64,000 bases of DNA from assembly GCF_030123505.1 (NCBI RefSeq), contig NZ_CP126115.1, positions 3,672,001 to 3,736,000 on the forward strand, in the 5' to 3' direction. The notes below the pieces were generated by a model, which made no database searches, was not told the origin of the DNA, and saw nothing but the letters and a program-made list of their open reading frames with translations. Below, piece by piece: positions 17,505-27,064 of the stretch (position 1 is the stretch's first letter; every line of letters begins with the position of its first letter). Made by a program: the position numbers and the translations under genes. The DNA comes from Neobacillus sp. YX16. GTDB lineage: Bacteria; Bacillota; Bacilli; Bacillales; Cytobacillaceae.

Positions 17505-17798
17505 TTATTTCCTTTGATACATGTGATGCCACTGCTGCCAGGTACCGTGAGGATGCTGCTGATGCCATTGATGCCAAGGGACGAATGGCAGATGTGGATG
17601 GTGATGTGGATGATGCTGTTGCTGCCACTGTTGCCAAGTACCATGAGGATGTTGCTGGTGCCACTGCTGCCAAGAGCCGTGCGGAAACTGTTGCTGATGA
17701 TGATGTTGTTGCTGATGGTGTTGTTGTTGTTGCCACTGTTGCCATGTACCGTGAGGATGCTGCTGGTGCCATTGCGGCCAGGATTGACCAAAATGCAT
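17505..17798 (-). CDS. His/Gln/Trp-rich repeat protein, probable spore-coat-type
   Basis: 97 residues made almost entirely of His, Gln, Trp, Pro and Gly, with no Cys. The 13-residue unit WHQQHPHGTWQQW occurs exactly at residues 10-22, 46-58 and 78-90, with a partial copy at 38-46. Poly-Gln/His spacers separate the units. Several frames are open through the DNA repeats; this one is chosen because it has an AGGTG ribosome binding site before the ATG at 17798, a coherent repeat protein, and a candidate sigma-K promoter (17831-17857). The composition recalls low-complexity Bacillus coat proteins, and the His clusters could bind metal. Function is inference. Confidence 0.72.
   Translation of the reverse strand: MHFGQSWPQWHQQHPHGTWQQWQQQQHHQQQHHHQQQFPHGSWQQWHQQHPHGTWQQWQQQHHPHHHPHLPFVPWHQWHQQHPHGTWQQWHHMYQRK
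17515..17770. repeat. Internal tandem-like repeats of the His/Gln/Trp gene
   Basis: The coding DNA consists of recurrent CACTGTTGCCA-type segments (for example CCACTGCTGCCA near 17528 and 17659, CCACTGTTGCCA near 17626 and 17732). This repetitiveness opens long shadow frames on both strands, and such loci can change copy number by slippage or recombination. Confidence 0.7.
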
Positions 17799-17830
17799 AA
17801 AATTCACCTGCCTTTTAAATAAGTCCTTAA

Positions 17831-17857
17831 TAGCTTATGCACAACAGGTTTTGAAGT
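17831..17857 (-). promoter_or_regulatory. Candidate sigma-K (late mother-cell) promoter
   Basis: On the minus strand CATAAGCTA (17831-17839) matches the sigma-K -10 pattern CATAnnnTA, with AC (17856-17857) 16 bp upstream as the -35 element. The inferred transcript begins about 25-30 bp before the start codon at 17798. The short consensus can occur by chance; its position upstream of a coat-like protein is the support. Confidence 0.5.
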
Positions 17858-17962
17858 TTGTACAAATGCAAAATTCAGGCTCGGCTTGGGTGAGAAAAAA
17901 AGCGCTCTTTGGTTATTGAAGCAACTTATTTTTATTGTAATCGAATAGAATATAAGTTTTCT

Positions 17963-20338
17963 TTATATTCTTTCTATAGTATATTTTTTTCCTGCTAGTG
18001 TATCGAATGATATCCTGTTATTAGACATTTTTTTAACAGATAGGTTCCGTCCATCTACCGTCACTTCAACGGTTGGTTCTATGACGAAGTGACATGGACC
18101 ACCTAAATGGGAGTAGATTTCAGCACTCTCCAATTCATTTTTTTCCCACTTAACATTTACTTCAAATCCTCCGCGTGCTCGTAACCCTTTAACATATCCA
18201 TTTGGCCAGACAGAAGGAAGTGCTGGAAGTAAATGGATTTCATTGGTATGTGACTGTACCAGCATTTCGGCTAGTCCTGCAGTAAAACCAAAATTCCCAT
18301 CAATTTGAAATGGAGGATGCGCATCAAATAGATTTGAATAAACGCCGCCCTTTTGATTGTTTCCATCCTCCTCTTTCACGAGCTGTAGAAGATTAGAAAT
18401 CAATTTATGAGCTCTATCACCATCTTTAAATCTGGCCCACAAACAAATTTTCCAAGCAAGACTCCACCCTGTACCATCATCTCCCCTTCTTTCCAGCGAT
18501 CTTCGAGCAGCATCGAACAGTTCACTTCCTTCAGAATCGTTAAGCTGGCGCCCAGGATAAATTCCAAAAAGATGTGAAACATGCCGGTGATTTTGATCTT
18601 CATCTTCCCAATCCTTTATCCATTCTTGAAGCTGTCCATATCGGCCGATTTGCATCGGGTATAATTTCTCACGTGCTGCGGATAATTGCCTACAGAAATC
18701 TCCATCTATTTGGAATACTTCAGCTGCCTCCATACAATTCGTAAACAAATCCCAAATCAAGGACATGTCCATTGTCGTCGCCATGCTAACTGCAGCCAGT
18801 TTTCCTTCTGTCGTCATAAATTTGTGCTCGGGCGAAGTAGATGGAGCAGTAACCAAATTTCCTTTACCATCATCTATCAGCCAATCCAAACAGAAGAGAG
18901 CAGCTTCTTTCATTATGGGATAGGCAGTTTCCCGAAGATACGATTGATTTTTCCCGAAGTTAAAATGTTCCCACAAATGCTGAGATAACCAAACTCCACC
19001 TAATGGCCAGAAAGTCCAAACGGGATCACCGTGACCATAATCGCCAACCGGGGCGGATTGACCCCATATATCTGCATTATGATGCGCTGTCCATCCTCGG
19101 CACCCATAATTCACAGAAGCAGTTTCCTTTCCGTTTTGGGCTAATTCTTCTATGTAGCCTAAAAGAGGCTCATGACATTCGGAAAGATTACAGGTTTCAA
19201 CAGGCCAATAATTCATTTGAGCATTAATGTTTATTGTATAATTGCTGCTCCATGGAGGCCTGATTTCACGATTCCAAATTCCTTGAAGGTTCGCAGGCTG
19301 TGAACCTGGTCTTGAGCTTGCAATCATTAAATAACGTCCATAATGAAAAAGTAATTCCACCAGCATCGGATCATTTGCACCATATTTCAAAATCCATTCA
19401 TCGGTTGGCAGATTTTCCTGAGCAACTGCTGGCCCCAAGTCCAGTTCCACACGATCAAACAATGACTTATAGTCTTCAATATGGGATTGTCTTACTTCTT
19501 CAAAAGATTTCGACATCGCTTTCTCTAGAAATGCCTTTGCAGCTACAGAAAGATCCTTACCCTCTTTCCCTGGAGATTTATCATAGCCATTAAAACTCGT
19601 CGCTGCACTGAAGTACAGTGTTACTGTTGTTGCTGCAGTAATGTGAAGACCATTACTATCAAAATGAAAAGTACCATCTTCCGCCTTTACACCTAAACGT
19701 CCTTCAAATCTCATAGCTTCAGTAGTATCTGGGTCCCCGTATTTAATAGGGTCATCTGTCCTGTAATAAGAAGGATCAACATGCTCCGGACAGATGCCGC
19801 TAAGGACTAACTGATCGTAATCGGGGGCAGCTTTAAACTTTAATGAACTCCCAAGACTTGCTGAAAAATTTAAGAATCCTTGTTTACTAGTCTTAAGCCG
19901 AATGGCAATCACTTGATCCGGAAAGGAGGCAAACATTTCACGTGTATAGCGCACATCACCAATCATATATTCCACATGACTAGTGCCTGTTTTTAAATCC
20001 AGGCTTCTCTCAAATGAACGAACTGGTTCTCCATGATAAAATTGAAGGTACAAATCCCCTAGTGGCAGATAGGATTGTGTGTATGGTCCCATCATCTCCC
20101 TGCATAATTGATCTGCTTCAGTATATTTTCCATCAAATATCAGTTTGCGGACCTCAGGAAGCATTTCCTTTGCCTTTGGATTATTAAAGTCTTTTGGGGT
20201 TCCAGACCATAAGGTATCCTCATTTAATTGCAAATGTTCTTTTTCTAATCCGCCAAAAATCATAGCACCAAGACGTCCATTACCGATTGGAAGGGCTCCG
20301 TTCCACGTTTTAGCAGGTCGATTATAGTGTAACTTCAT
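17963..20338 (-). CDS. Glycoside hydrolase family 95 (alpha-L-fucosidase-like)
   Basis: 791 residues, a full-length GH95 enzyme with no signal peptide, so intracellular. The N-terminal domain begins [19 protein letters not shown]. The (a/a)6 barrel has the family signatures [16 protein letters not shown] and HHNADIW, and [13 protein letters not shown] and [10 protein letters not shown] further on. GH95 enzymes remove alpha-1,2-L-fucose or alpha-L-galactose with inversion. A GGGGGG ribosome binding site precedes the ATG. It follows the GH35-like gene by 32 bp, indicating one operon for trimming an imported oligosaccharide. Confidence 0.9.
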   Translation of the reverse strand: MKLHYNRPAKTWNGALPIGNGRLGAMIFGGLEKEHLQLNEDTLWSGTPKDFNNPKAKEMLPEVRKLIFDGKYTEADQLCREMMGPYTQSYLPLGDLYLQFYHGEPVRSFERSLDLKTGTSHVEYMIGDVRYTREMFASFPDQVIAIRLKTSKQGFLNFSASLGSSLKFKAAPDYDQLVLSGICPEHVDPSYYRTDDPIKYGDPDTTEAMRFEGRLGVKAEDGTFHFDSNGLHITAATTVTLYFSAATSFNGYDKSPGKEGKDLSVAAKAFLEKAMSKSFEEVRQSHIEDYKSLFDRVELDLGPAVAQENLPTDEWILKYGANDPMLVELLFHYGRYLMIASSRPGSQPANLQGIWNREIRPPWSSNYTININAQMNYWPVETCNLSECHEPLLGYIEELAQNGKETASVNYGCRGWTAHHNADIWGQSAPVGDYGHGDPVWTFWPLGGVWLSQHLWEHFNFGKNQSYLRETAYPIMKEAALFCLDWLIDDGKGNLVTAPSTSPEHKFMTTEGKLAAVSMATTMDMSLIWDLFTNCMEAAEVFQIDGDFCRQLSAAREKLYPMQIGRYGQLQEWIKDWEDEDQNHRHVSHLFGIYPGRQLNDSEGSELFDAARRSLERRGDDGTGWSLAWKICLWARFKDGDRAHKLISNLLQLVKEEDGNNQKGGVYSNLFDAHPPFQIDGNFGFTAGLAEMLVQSHTNEIHLLPALPSVWPNGYVKGLRARGGFEVNVKWEKNELESAEIYSHLGGPCHFVIEPTVEVTVDGRNLSVKKMSNNRISFDTLAGKKYTIERI

Positions 20339-20370
20339 ATTTGATCCCCCCAGTTTCCTCCGTTAAACCG

Positions 20371-22701
20371 TTACATTTCAATTTCAAGTTCACGAATAGC
20401 TGTAACCTTAATTGATTTAATCTCTGCAATTTGTTTATTTATCACCTCAGCTCTTGCTGCCATTGGTGAATCACTCTGGACAAAGCTCCCCTCTTTTAAT
20501 GGGGAAATATAGATATACATTCCTTTTGCTAACAGGTCTTGTTCATGCTGGTGCAGTCCGATTTCCCATGTATTTTTGTTACAAAAATTATCATGAATTA
20601 GCTCGCCATCGATAAACGCATACCCAATATCGCCGACATATTCAATTTGAAGAAGAAGTTCTTTTACATCTTCAAAAGCCTCGGGCTGAAAATGAATCAT
20701 CGCTTTATTTTGGTTGACCATTTTAACCTCTAAGCCTATATGAGTTTCAATGAGCGTTTTCTTATATTCCTTGAATAGGCCATGGTTCCGACATGAAATT
20801 TCCTCTCCGGCTATTTTAATCGGTTCATTAAAACCTGGGAATGATTTTATTTCAACAGTCTCTATCCCTTCGCTTTCTAATCTTATCTTTTCTTCGTCTA
20901 CAAGTAAGGTTGCATTCGTAATGAAAACCTGTTCTTTCCCTTTATAGCGAAATTTCCAAAAATTCAAGCTTTGTTGATGTGTCAACGTACAAACATGAAG
21001 TCTCCTACCCGAATTCAAAGTGATATCAACTAGACTCAGCACTTCATCACTGACACGTATCAAAGTATTTTTATCAGAAATGATGTTTCCATTATCTACG
21101 GTTATCTCTTGAATATTATCACTTTCAAAATAATACTCACCATTCATTCCTTTTGGTGTGAAGAAGAAAAAGTAAGTTTCACCATCATGCTCTATGCTTG
21201 TTAGGAATTGAGTCGTTGAATATTTAAGATTTAGTCCTTGCAAATCTAAGTTAAATGGAAGGATACAGCACTCATCCTTCGCTAATGACATACAACCGGT
21301 TTTAGGAAACCGTATTTCTTTATTCTCAAGGTTAAGTGTAATTGCAAAGTCTTTTTGATCCTTTGTTTCAACATGATCTTGATAATTATTAATAAAAACA
21401 AAACCGGAATCTTGATTTGCTCTTACAGCAAACCTTACTGTTTCAATATCATATGGGTCCATATCTTTCGTATCATAAGGAAGGACTGTTTTGGTTTTGC
21501 AAAAAGTTTCCTCCACTGTTTCATAAAAGTAGTGTTGACGCTTTAATCTCTTATATGACTCTCTTATTTGTCCAAACTCTCCAATTGGAGCTTGGTAGTC
21601 GTAGGATATTTTAGGTGTAGCATTCTCATTCAAAAAAGGTGTCTTTTTCCCCTTCGGATTTGAACCGCCATGGAAAACATAGTAGCCTACAAAGTTACAT
21701 CCACCGGCTACCTTCATTTCTGCCATCGCGTCAACACTTTCATATGGTAACTTGAATCTATATTTATAGAAAACGGTCATCCCTCCCCCCATTTCACAGC
21801 ATGCAAATGGTAGACTCTCAGGACGATAAGCAGGATCAAACCCATAGTTTTTCTGTTCGTCGTTATGGTAGTCTCTAAAAATAAATTCAGGTGTAGCAGG
21901 ATGCTCCTTTACATCACCGTAGAAAATCCATGGCCAAAACGCGTAGCCTCCCCATAATGGGAGTACCTCTTCAACAGGTGCTGCTGCGCCTCCCCAGCCA
22001 GTACTGGTATAGATTGGAGTTTCGATTCCAGCTTGGATGGCTAACTCCTTCAGTTTAATTAAATGTGCGTCTCCATCTCTGCCTGCGGGTAGCCACTCAT
22101 TACCTGTTCCATTGGTTATTTCCCACGGTGCACCTGCATGTTCATACTCATTCTCAATCTGTGTTCCAATGATAGGGCCACCTTCTTTAAAGAGGTATCC
22201 TTGAATCTGCTTTCCAATTTCTTGATAAAACCTTTTCACATATGTCAAATACTCTTGATTATTTGAACGAAGCTCAAAGGGTCTTCCGAAAAGCCAATCT
22301 GGAATTCCGCCATTTCTTGCCTCACCATGGGCAAATGGACCGATTCTTAAAATAACTCCCATATTATGCTTTCCGCAAAGCCCGACGAATCTTCTGAGGT
22401 TTTTATTAGCTTCCCAATCAAATATTCCTTGCTCCTCTTCATGATGGTTCCAAAAAATATAGGTTGGGATTATATTTATCCCTCCCATTTTGATTTTGAT
22501 AATTTCATCTTCCCATTTTTCACAGTTATATCGACTGTAATGGAACTCACCGCTTATACCGAAAAACGGTCGACCATTTTTCTCCATATAATAGTTCGTA
22601 AAGCTATAATTTTCACTGTCAATATTTGTTCCACCTAGCTTTGTTTCAAGTGGGTATATCTCTTTTTGTGTATTTTTGACGTCAATACTATATGCTCTCA
22701 T
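20371..22701 (-). CDS. GH35-like beta-galactosidase family protein
   Basis: About 776 residues. The N-terminal TIM barrel has the GH35 pattern: GRPFFGISGEFHYSR, the presumed acid/base Glu in GTQIENEYEH, and a candidate nucleophile Glu in CCEMGGGMTVF. C-terminal beta-sandwich domains follow. No signal peptide is seen. The start is set at the ATG at 22701 (MRAYSIDV); the frame extends to 22806 with a TTG but would overlap the upstream gene. GAAGGAG lies 13 bases from this ATG, longer than ideal, so the start is uncertain. It probably releases beta-galactose or a similar sugar before or after the GH95 enzyme acts. Confidence 0.85.
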   Translation of the reverse strand: MRAYSIDVKNTQKEIYPLETKLGGTNIDSENYSFTNYYMEKNGRPFFGISGEFHYSRYNCEKWEDEIIKIKMGGINIIPTYIFWNHHEEEQGIFDWEANKNLRRFVGLCGKHNMGVILRIGPFAHGEARNGGIPDWLFGRPFELRSNNQEYLTYVKRFYQEIGKQIQGYLFKEGGPIIGTQIENEYEHAGAPWEITNGTGNEWLPAGRDGDAHLIKLKELAIQAGIETPIYTSTGWGGAAAPVEEVLPLWGGYAFWPWIFYGDVKEHPATPEFIFRDYHNDEQKNYGFDPAYRPESLPFACCEMGGGMTVFYKYRFKLPYESVDAMAEMKVAGGCNFVGYYVFHGGSNPKGKKTPFLNENATPKISYDYQAPIGEFGQIRESYKRLKRQHYFYETVEETFCKTKTVLPYDTKDMDPYDIETVRFAVRANQDSGFVFINNYQDHVETKDQKDFAITLNLENKEIRFPKTGCMSLAKDECCILPFNLDLQGLNLKYSTTQFLTSIEHDGETYFFFFTPKGMNGEYYFESDNIQEITVDNGNIISDKNTLIRVSDEVLSLVDITLNSGRRLHVCTLTHQQSLNFWKFRYKGKEQVFITNATLLVDEEKIRLESEGIETVEIKSFPGFNEPIKIAGEEISCRNHGLFKEYKKTLIETHIGLEVKMVNQNKAMIHFQPEAFEDVKELLLQIEYVGDIGYAFIDGELIHDNFCNKNTWEIGLHQHEQDLLAKGMYIYISPLKEGSFVQSDSPMAARAEVINKQIAEIKSIKVTAIRELEIEM

Positions 22702-22768
22702 GAAAAAAGATTTTCTCCTTCCAATTGGCGAACAGATATTAAAACCGAAATATAAACCTGCTCTTAAA

Positions 22769-23680
22769 TTAAACCTGTTCCCATAAGGACCTGGCGATCC
22801 TTGCAAACAGCAGTGCTTGCGTCCACCGGTCGCTCACCTCGCACTCCACGCCGTCCGTGTCGCGCACTGTAATCGCATAAGGTGGCGGCCCCAGCTCGCA
22901 GATAAACGGCATCACCTCGTCTTCCTTTGCACCTTGGCGCCAGCTGCGCATACCTGCAAGCCACCAACGTTGAAAGTGCTTCAACATCGAGTGTTCGAGC
23001 TCGATTTCAGTTGCACCCTCCCCATCCATGCTAGCTAACATGGGTATATGGATTTGAACCTGCTCCCCGTTCGATACGCGAGCGTGTATGCTTTTCGTCC
23101 GAGAGAGCAGCGTCTGGAGCAACTCTTCTGCCTCGTCCGAGACCGTACGCATTTCCCCGGCAACCACATAATGTGAGAAGTCGATTGTCAATTCAATCCC
23201 AGGCAAGTGATGAGCATACTCAACCGTGCGCAGCAGATCCTGCGTGATCGTGCCCCGGTGCGTTTCGATATACGCCGGGATGCCTGCAGACCTCGACAGC
23301 TCTGCCATGTCCGCAAGCAGTTTCACCGCTTGATCTCCGACCAGAAACGGCCTCATCACTTGTACGTTGACGAAATCGACCCTTCCGAACGATTTTGCCT
23401 TGCAAAGAAAATCATCCAGCTCCTCCACCGTTTTCGGATATGCGTTTACGCTGTATGATAGGTTGTATTGATCCAGTAACCGGTGCCATTGTTCAGCCTC
23501 CTTGCCCTCTGGCAGCATCCCGTTAATGCCGTCGTAGCCCGCCTCGGCGATGGACCTGAACTTTTCCTCCAGGCTCCATTCGTTGCGAGTGCCGTTTTGA
23601 ACTCCCAGTCCGCTCATCCCCCACCAAGAAATTAGCACCTCGAGCCGTGGCTCACGCTTAGTGGATATACGGTGAATCAT
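22769..23680 (-). CDS. Sugar phosphate isomerase/epimerase-like TIM-barrel protein
   Basis: About 303 residues of the AP-endonuclease-2/xylose-isomerase-like TIM-barrel superfamily. LISWWGMSGLG, IAEAGYDGINGMLPEG, NVQVMRPF and ELTIDFSHYVV fit the strands carrying metal ligands (Glu/Asp/His). The ATG at 23680 follows GCGGAG by 6 bases; an earlier frame start at 23704 lies deeper in the upstream gene. It overlaps the PhyH-like gene by 23 bp. Base composition is markedly higher in GC than the following glycosidase genes: 74 of 120 bases at 22801-22920 are G or C, against 47 of 120 at 20881-20940 plus 21001-21060. This suggests transfer from a GC-richer relative. Confidence 0.85.
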   Translation of the reverse strand: MIHRISTKREPRLEVLISWWGMSGLGVQNGTRNEWSLEEKFRSIAEAGYDGINGMLPEGKEAEQWHRLLDQYNLSYSVNAYPKTVEELDDFLCKAKSFGRVDFVNVQVMRPFLVGDQAVKLLADMAELSRSAGIPAYIETHRGTITQDLLRTVEYAHHLPGIELTIDFSHYVVAGEMRTVSDEAEELLQTLLSRTKSIHARVSNGEQVQIHIPMLASMDGEGATEIELEHSMLKHFQRWWLAGMRSWRQGAKEDEVMPFICELGPPPYAITVRDTDGVECEVSDRWTQALLFARIARSLWEQV

Positions 23681-24467
23681 ACTCAACTCCGCACGGACCT
23701 CCATCCGGATTGCTCTCTAGTTCCACCGTTGTACCGTCAACACGGAACAGAGGACGATAATGTGTGGCAATGTGCGTGGCCGAGCTGTTAGCGTAGTGGC
23801 AAATGAACGAGCGGCGGAATCGATCTTTTGTTTTATTGCGGTAGGAGCCGTGAATTAGATTCCCATTGAAAAAGAGCACATCGCCCCTCTCCATAACAGC
23901 CGGAATGGCCTTTTGATCCTTCGGAGGCTTCACATAATGTGTTGTGAAAGATTCCTTGGAATCGGATAATTCAGGACATACGATATCATAATCACTCGTC
24001 TTTGGTACAACTAACAGCCCGCCGTTTTCCTCATCTGAAGAATCGATGGCCGTCCAAGCAGCGATGCAGTTGCCCGGCTCGACCTTTAAGTAAAAGTTAT
24101 CCTGATGAAGCGCCTGTCCCCGTGCGCCCGGTGGCTTGTAATAGAACATGCTTTGGGCTGCCAACGGTTCTTCCTCATATAAATCTGCAAGCACATCCAT
24201 TACCGGTTGATGGAGCATATACCGTTTAGCTTTTTCATTAAAACGGTGTGGATGCATAACTCTTGGATAACGCTTTAGCGGGTCGGTTGTTTCCTTTTGC
24301 AAATCAGGTTCAAAATACCCCGGAATCACCTGATTGCTGATGTCCTCAAAGGTTTTGTCAATCTCCGCCAGTTGCTCCTCCGTAAACAATCCTTTGACGA
24401 CTAAATAACCTTCCGTTTCAAACTGTCGCTTTTGTTCATGCGTTAATATTCGATGGTTATACACCAT
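23658..24467 (-). CDS. Phytanoyl-CoA dioxygenase (PhyH)-family Fe(II)/2-oxoglutarate oxygenase
   Basis: 269 residues. The iron-binding triad is visible: HQD in GQALHQDNFYLKVE, and the distal His in LIHGSYRN with a following Arg (RFRRSF) for 2-oxoglutarate. PhyH proteins hydroxylate small molecules. A strong GGGGAGGG site precedes the ATG at 24467. It is the first gene of the minus-strand operon that continues with the TIM-barrel protein and the glycosidases, divergent from an AraC regulator. Together with the isomerase it may process an unusual sugar, inositol or glycosylated compound. The substrate cannot be read from sequence. Confidence 0.88.
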   Translation of the reverse strand: MVYNHRILTHEQKRQFETEGYLVVKGLFTEEQLAEIDKTFEDISNQVIPGYFEPDLQKETTDPLKRYPRVMHPHRFNEKAKRYMLHQPVMDVLADLYEEEPLAAQSMFYYKPPGARGQALHQDNFYLKVEPGNCIAAWTAIDSSDEENGGLLVVPKTSDYDIVCPELSDSKESFTTHYVKPPKDQKAIPAVMERGDVLFFNGNLIHGSYRNKTKDRFRRSFICHYANSSATHIATHYRPLFRVDGTTVELESNPDGGPCGVEYDSPYIH

Positions 24468-24666
24468 GTCTTTACCCTCCCCTAATTCTACTGTAAGTGA
24501 TTTTTATCACACCTTTATTATACGGATGGAATAAAGGTTAGAAGAAGGATGGATCTTGCTAAAAACACATACGATTCTGCTATTTCTTCAAAAGTAAACT
24601 TGTATGCTACCGTCAGTTAAGCTAAACTAGCTTTAATAAAATACTAGTAAGAAAAGGATGAGTACC

Positions 24667-25476
24667 ATGAAATTTGACAGCCCATCCAACAATAACGGAT
24701 TTGCCTACCGAATGGTGATCGCTGGACATTACCACGAAAGCGACACCTATTCTATTGTACGTCCGGACGGAATGAGTGACTGGCTTATCACTTACACGCT
24801 AGGCGGTAAAGGTTATTTCGAGGCAGATGGCTGTGAGCAGCGCGTAATGGCCGGTGACGTAACACTGTTGAAGCCGGGAACACCCCATCGTTACGGCACA
24901 CCTAAAGGAGAAAGCTGGCATTTTGTTTGGGCGCATTTTACCGGCGGATTCATGGACACGAGTCTGCTTCCACTCGATGCGCTGACCATCCGTCAGATTG
25001 AGCAGCAAGCTGTGAGGGATCGCATCCACAACGCTTTTCTCCGAATTCTGTCTGACTCCCGGGAACAAGGTGCTTATTGGCACGAGCTGTGCTTGGGCTC
25101 GCTGGAGGAGGTCCTAATGCTGCTCGCAAAGCAGCAAACCAGCAGGATTGACCCGCGGATTGAAGAAACGCTTTATTTGCTTGCCCAGCGGATGCAGGAG
25201 ACTGTTCGAGTCGAGGAGCTGGCCCGTAGTGTGGGTCTCTCCCCGTCGAGACTATCCCATTTATTTAAGGAAAACACAGGGGAATCGATTGTGGAGGCGC
25301 TTAACCGCATGAGAATTAAGCAGGCTGCATTGCTTCTTGCACATACAAATCGGAATGCAACGGAAGCTTCCCATGACGTAGGCTATCAAAATTACAACCA
25401 CTTTACCCGGCAGTTTCGCAAATATATTGGGCTGACTCCAAGCGAGTTCAGCCAAAGCGTCCGAGCCAAGGAGTAG
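24667..25476 (+). CDS. AraC-family transcriptional regulator
   Basis: About 269 residues. An N-terminal cupin ligand domain (LGGKGYFEADG, GDVTLLKPGTPHRYG) and a C-terminal double helix-turn-helix (VEELARSVGLSPSRLSHLF, then ATEASHDVGYQNYNHFTRQF). Two ATGs are possible; 24667 is preferred over 24658 because AAAAGG lies too close to the first. It is divergent from the PhyH-like operon with a 190-bp shared region, so it is the likely activator of that operon in response to a sugar. Its composition is also GC-rich compared with genes outside the block. Confidence 0.92.
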   Translation: MKFDSPSNNNGFAYRMVIAGHYHESDTYSIVRPDGMSDWLITYTLGGKGYFEADGCEQRVMAGDVTLLKPGTPHRYGTPKGESWHFVWAHFTGGFMDTSLLPLDALTIRQIEQQAVRDRIHNAFLRILSDSREQGAYWHELCLGSLEEVLMLLAKQQTSRIDPRIEETLYLLAQRMQETVRVEELARSVGLSPSRLSHLFKENTGESIVEALNRMRIKQAALLLAHTNRNATEASHDVGYQNYNHFTRQFRKYIGLTPSEFSQSVRAKE

Positions 25477-25528
25477 AAGTGCCCTAATTAGTTTAGTTTA
25501 CAGCACACAAGATAAACCCAGAATTAAA

Positions 25529-25566
25529 AAACAAAGTCTCTGACTTGGTAGCCAGAGACTTTGTTT
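25529..25566. terminator. Bidirectional terminator between AraC and cupin genes
   Basis: Perfect 14-bp stem AAACAAAGTCTCTG (25529-25542) / CAGAGACTTTGTTT (25553-25566) with a 10-base loop, flanked by A-run and T-run. It serves the convergent araC-like (+) and cupin (-) genes. Confidence 0.9.
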
Positions 25567-25627
25567 TAATTATTATTATTTATTAAGTGTATCAACTAAT
25601 CTATTTCTTTGCCTCATTTTCTACAAT

Positions 25628-26041
25628 TTATTTTGTTGCATTTTCATATACTTCATCTGCCACAGGTTCCAACCATTCCGGCTTACCTGCAGTGATTGCA
25701 ATGTGTTCAAACCAGCTGTCTTTTGTAGCGCCATGCCAGTGTTTTACGCCATCATGGGTGACAATAACATTACCGGCTTTTAAGAATTGAGCAGTTTTTC
25801 CTTCTTCTTGGAACCAACCTTCTCCACCGGTTACTAATAAAATTTGAAATCCATCACGATGGATATGCCAGTTATTTCGGCATCCCGGTTCAAAAGTCAC
25901 ATTCCCAACACCAACACTCACTTTAGGATCAGCAACTAATGATTTAAGGTAACTTTGTCCTACGAAATATTGTGCATATGCTTCATTTTTCTCTCCTACT
26001 GGGAAAATAACGCCATTTTTTACATCTTCATGTTTTGCCAT
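25628..26041 (-). CDS. Cupin-domain protein
   Basis: 137 residues with one beta-barrel cupin domain. Metal ligands appear in CRNNWHIHRDGFQILLVTGG (His-X-His) and in the second motif VIVTHDGVKHWHG. A small quercetinase/YhaK-like or AhpD-associated cupin is likely. GGAGGAAT precedes the ATG. It is the last of three linked minus-strand genes (carboxymuconolactone-decarboxylase-like, aldo-keto reductase, cupin), a combination I recall from other Firmicutes as a redox or quinone detoxification set. That role is inference. Confidence 0.88.
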   Translation of the reverse strand: MAKHEDVKNGVIFPVGEKNEAYAQYFVGQSYLKSLVADPKVSVGVGNVTFEPGCRNNWHIHRDGFQILLVTGGEGWFQEEGKTAQFLKAGNVIVTHDGVKHWHGATKDSWFEHIAITAGKPEWLEPVADEVYENATK

Positions 26042-26124
26042 TTAATATTCCTCCAATAAATATCATTAATATTTGTATCCCCTGGCTGATCAATTGCTAT
26101 AAAAAGTCCCTATTCATTACCTGT

Positions 26125-26988
26125 TTACTTTAATTTCCCGCCAAATACCGGGAAGAAGCTATGCTCATCATAATTTTGGATGTGCTCTACATTCTTTAAA
26201 ACTTCTATATCTTCATCGCTGATAACAAAATCAAGCTCTGCATTGTTTCTCATGTGTTCTGGATTTGCCGTCTTAGGAATAACTACAAGACCAAGTTGGA
26301 TATCATAACGAAGGCAAAGCTGAGCAACAGATACTCCATACTTATCAGCTATTACCTTAACCTCTGCATGATCGAGAACCGCACCGTGTGCAATTGGTGA
26401 ATATGCCTCTACCAGGATGCTATTCTTTTGGCAGTATTCAATTAGTTCCAAGGGAGTATTGCTCACATGTGCCAATATCTGATTTACCATAGGCTTGATT
26501 TCACAGCTTGTAAGAATATTCTCTACATCATCCTGAAGGAAGTTAGAAAGACCGATTGCCTTTACCTTACCTGTCATATAAGCATCCTCCATTGCTTTCC
26601 ATACTTCTTTGTTTTCCTCGAAGTAACGGTTCTCTTCACGGAACTCCTTCCAAGGCTGTGGGCTGTGGATAATCAGAAGATCAATGTAATCCAGTCCAAT
26701 CTTTGATAAAGACTCGTTAATGGACTGGGTAACTGTATCATAGGTCTTTGCTTCTGCAGCAACCTTTGTCGTAATGAAAAGGTCTTCTCTTGCGACACCG
26801 CAGGAACGGATTCCTTCGCCTACACCAGCTTCATTCATATAAGCCTGAGCGGTATCAATATGCCGATATCCGATAGATACCGCATCCCGCACTGCCTGTG
26901 CTGCCTGTCCATCGTCTAGCAGCCAGGTACCAAGTCCTAATTTTGGAATTTCTACACCATTTGAAAATTTGTAAGTTTCGTTAAACAT
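26125..26988 (-). CDS. Aldo/keto reductase
   Basis: 287 residues, (b/a)8 barrel, NADPH-dependent. The catalytic tetrad is visible: Asp and Tyr in HIDTAQAYMNE, Lys in ITTKVAAEA, His in LLIIHSPQPW. The cofactor segment GLVVIPKTANPEHMRNN near the C-terminus fits NADPH binding. AAGGAGAC precedes the ATG. Belongs to the 2,5-diketo-gluconate reductase-like group. It follows the carboxymuconolactone-decarboxylase-like gene by 76 bp and is probably under the divergent TetR at 27967. Confidence 0.93.
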   Translation of the reverse strand: MFNETYKFSNGVEIPKLGLGTWLLDDGQAAQAVRDAVSIGYRHIDTAQAYMNEAGVGEGIRSCGVAREDLFITTKVAAEAKTYDTVTQSINESLSKIGLDYIDLLIIHSPQPWKEFREENRYFEENKEVWKAMEDAYMTGKVKAIGLSNFLQDDVENILTSCEIKPMVNQILAHVSNTPLELIEYCQKNSILVEAYSPIAHGAVLDHAEVKVIADKYGVSVAQLCLRYDIQLGLVVIPKTANPEHMRNNAELDFVISDEDIEVLKNVEHIQNYDEHSFFPVFGGKLK

Positions 26989-27064
26989 GATTTTGTCTCC
27001 TTAGCATTGTTATATTTTTTGTATTACCTTGTCTTAAATACTTTGTTTTCCCTATTCTCTTTTC

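Noticed and set aside
17214..17822. Several long open frames on both strands around the repeat gene
   Set aside because: They are products of the repetitive DNA. Apart from the minus-strand frame 17505-17798 they lack ribosome binding sites and coherent composition.
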